Below are positions 63,785 through 64,000 of a stretch of 64,000 bases of DNA, piece by piece (the stretch's first letter is position 1; every line of letters starts with the position of its first letter). The position numbers were made by a program, and so were the translations under genes. The DNA comes from Pisaster brevispinus (Eukaryota; Echinodermata; Asteroidea; Forcipulatida; Asteriidae). The notes beneath the pieces are model-generated. The model had not been told where the DNA came from, did no database searches, and saw only the letters and a program-made list of their open reading frames with translations. The stretch lies in contig JAMKCF010000003.1 of assembly GCA_023634235.1 (NCBI GenBank), forward strand, positions 16,028,742 to 16,092,741. The letters are read 5' to 3'.

Positions 63785-63864
63785 GTTAAGCAGCTTTATG
63801 GTTAAGCAGCTTTATGGTTAAGCAGCTTTATGGTTAAGCAGCTTTATGGTTAAGCAGCTTTATG
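63785..63864 (+). repeat. Five perfect copies of GTTAAGCAGCTTTATG
   Basis: 16-bp units start at 63785, 63801, 63817, 63833 and 63849 without a mismatch. The unit is the inverse of the terminal wording of the neighbouring MITE family (CATARAGCTGCTTAA-like), so it looks like an amplified transposon end. Confidence 0.95.
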
Positions 63865-64000
63865 AAATTGCCCCCTGGTCTAACATAGCTGTGGTTTGCA
63901 GCTTAATAACTACTGATGTCACATTTGTTGAAGAAAAAAAAATCAGAAGACTTTGACGCTTTCCTTTGTGGAAATCATAGAGATGAAGGGGCTTTAGCCA

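Overview
This is a eukaryotic, almost certainly animal, genomic window. It shows GT-AG introns, a split motor-protein gene, tRNA-derived SINEs, miniature inverted-repeat elements and decayed LINE fragments. The repeat style and gene content suggest a marine invertebrate deuterostome. An echinoderm, perhaps a sea star, is my best guess, but that is inference and the sequence read by eye cannot prove it.

Two protein-coding genes lie head to head. On the minus strand is the 5' part of a Deltex-family E3 ubiquitin ligase. Exon 1 (20741-20948) encodes WWE domain 1, and exon 2 (95-884) encodes WWE domain 2 and a Ser-rich linker. The RING and Deltex C-terminal domains would lie beyond the left edge. 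Its first intron is about 19.9 kb. I found no further convincing gene in it, but it holds many transposable elements. The most remarkable is a 3.6-kb foldback element (4893-8482) with 1.1-kb terminal inverted repeats. Each arm is built of 97-bp modules with a fixed 65-bp core, and perfect DR1 nuclear-receptor-type motifs lie a constant 13 bp beyond several modules.

On the plus strand, starting 824 bp from the Deltex ATG, is an axonemal inner-arm dynein heavy chain recognised as DNAH10. I traced 58 consecutive coding exons (21773-63403). They join in phase into 11,475 nt, or 3,825 codons, with no internal stop. They cover the N-terminal extension, tail, linker, AAA1-AAA4, the stalk with its microtubule-binding domain, and AAA5 into the segment leading to AAA6. 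The last part of the gene (roughly 700-900 codons by family length) lies beyond the right edge. The intergenic interval contains a near-consensus RFX X-box, which fits a ciliary gene. It may serve as a shared promoter.

The DNAH10 introns carry four types of tRNA-derived SINE, several MITE families, a four-unit minisatellite, a perfect 39-bp-arm hairpin, a hAT-like non-autonomous element, a retrotransposon 3' fragment and, at the right edge, a hairpin followed by five perfect copies of a 16-bp unit. All coordinates were read by eye from the sequence. Repeat boundaries are approximate unless stated otherwise.
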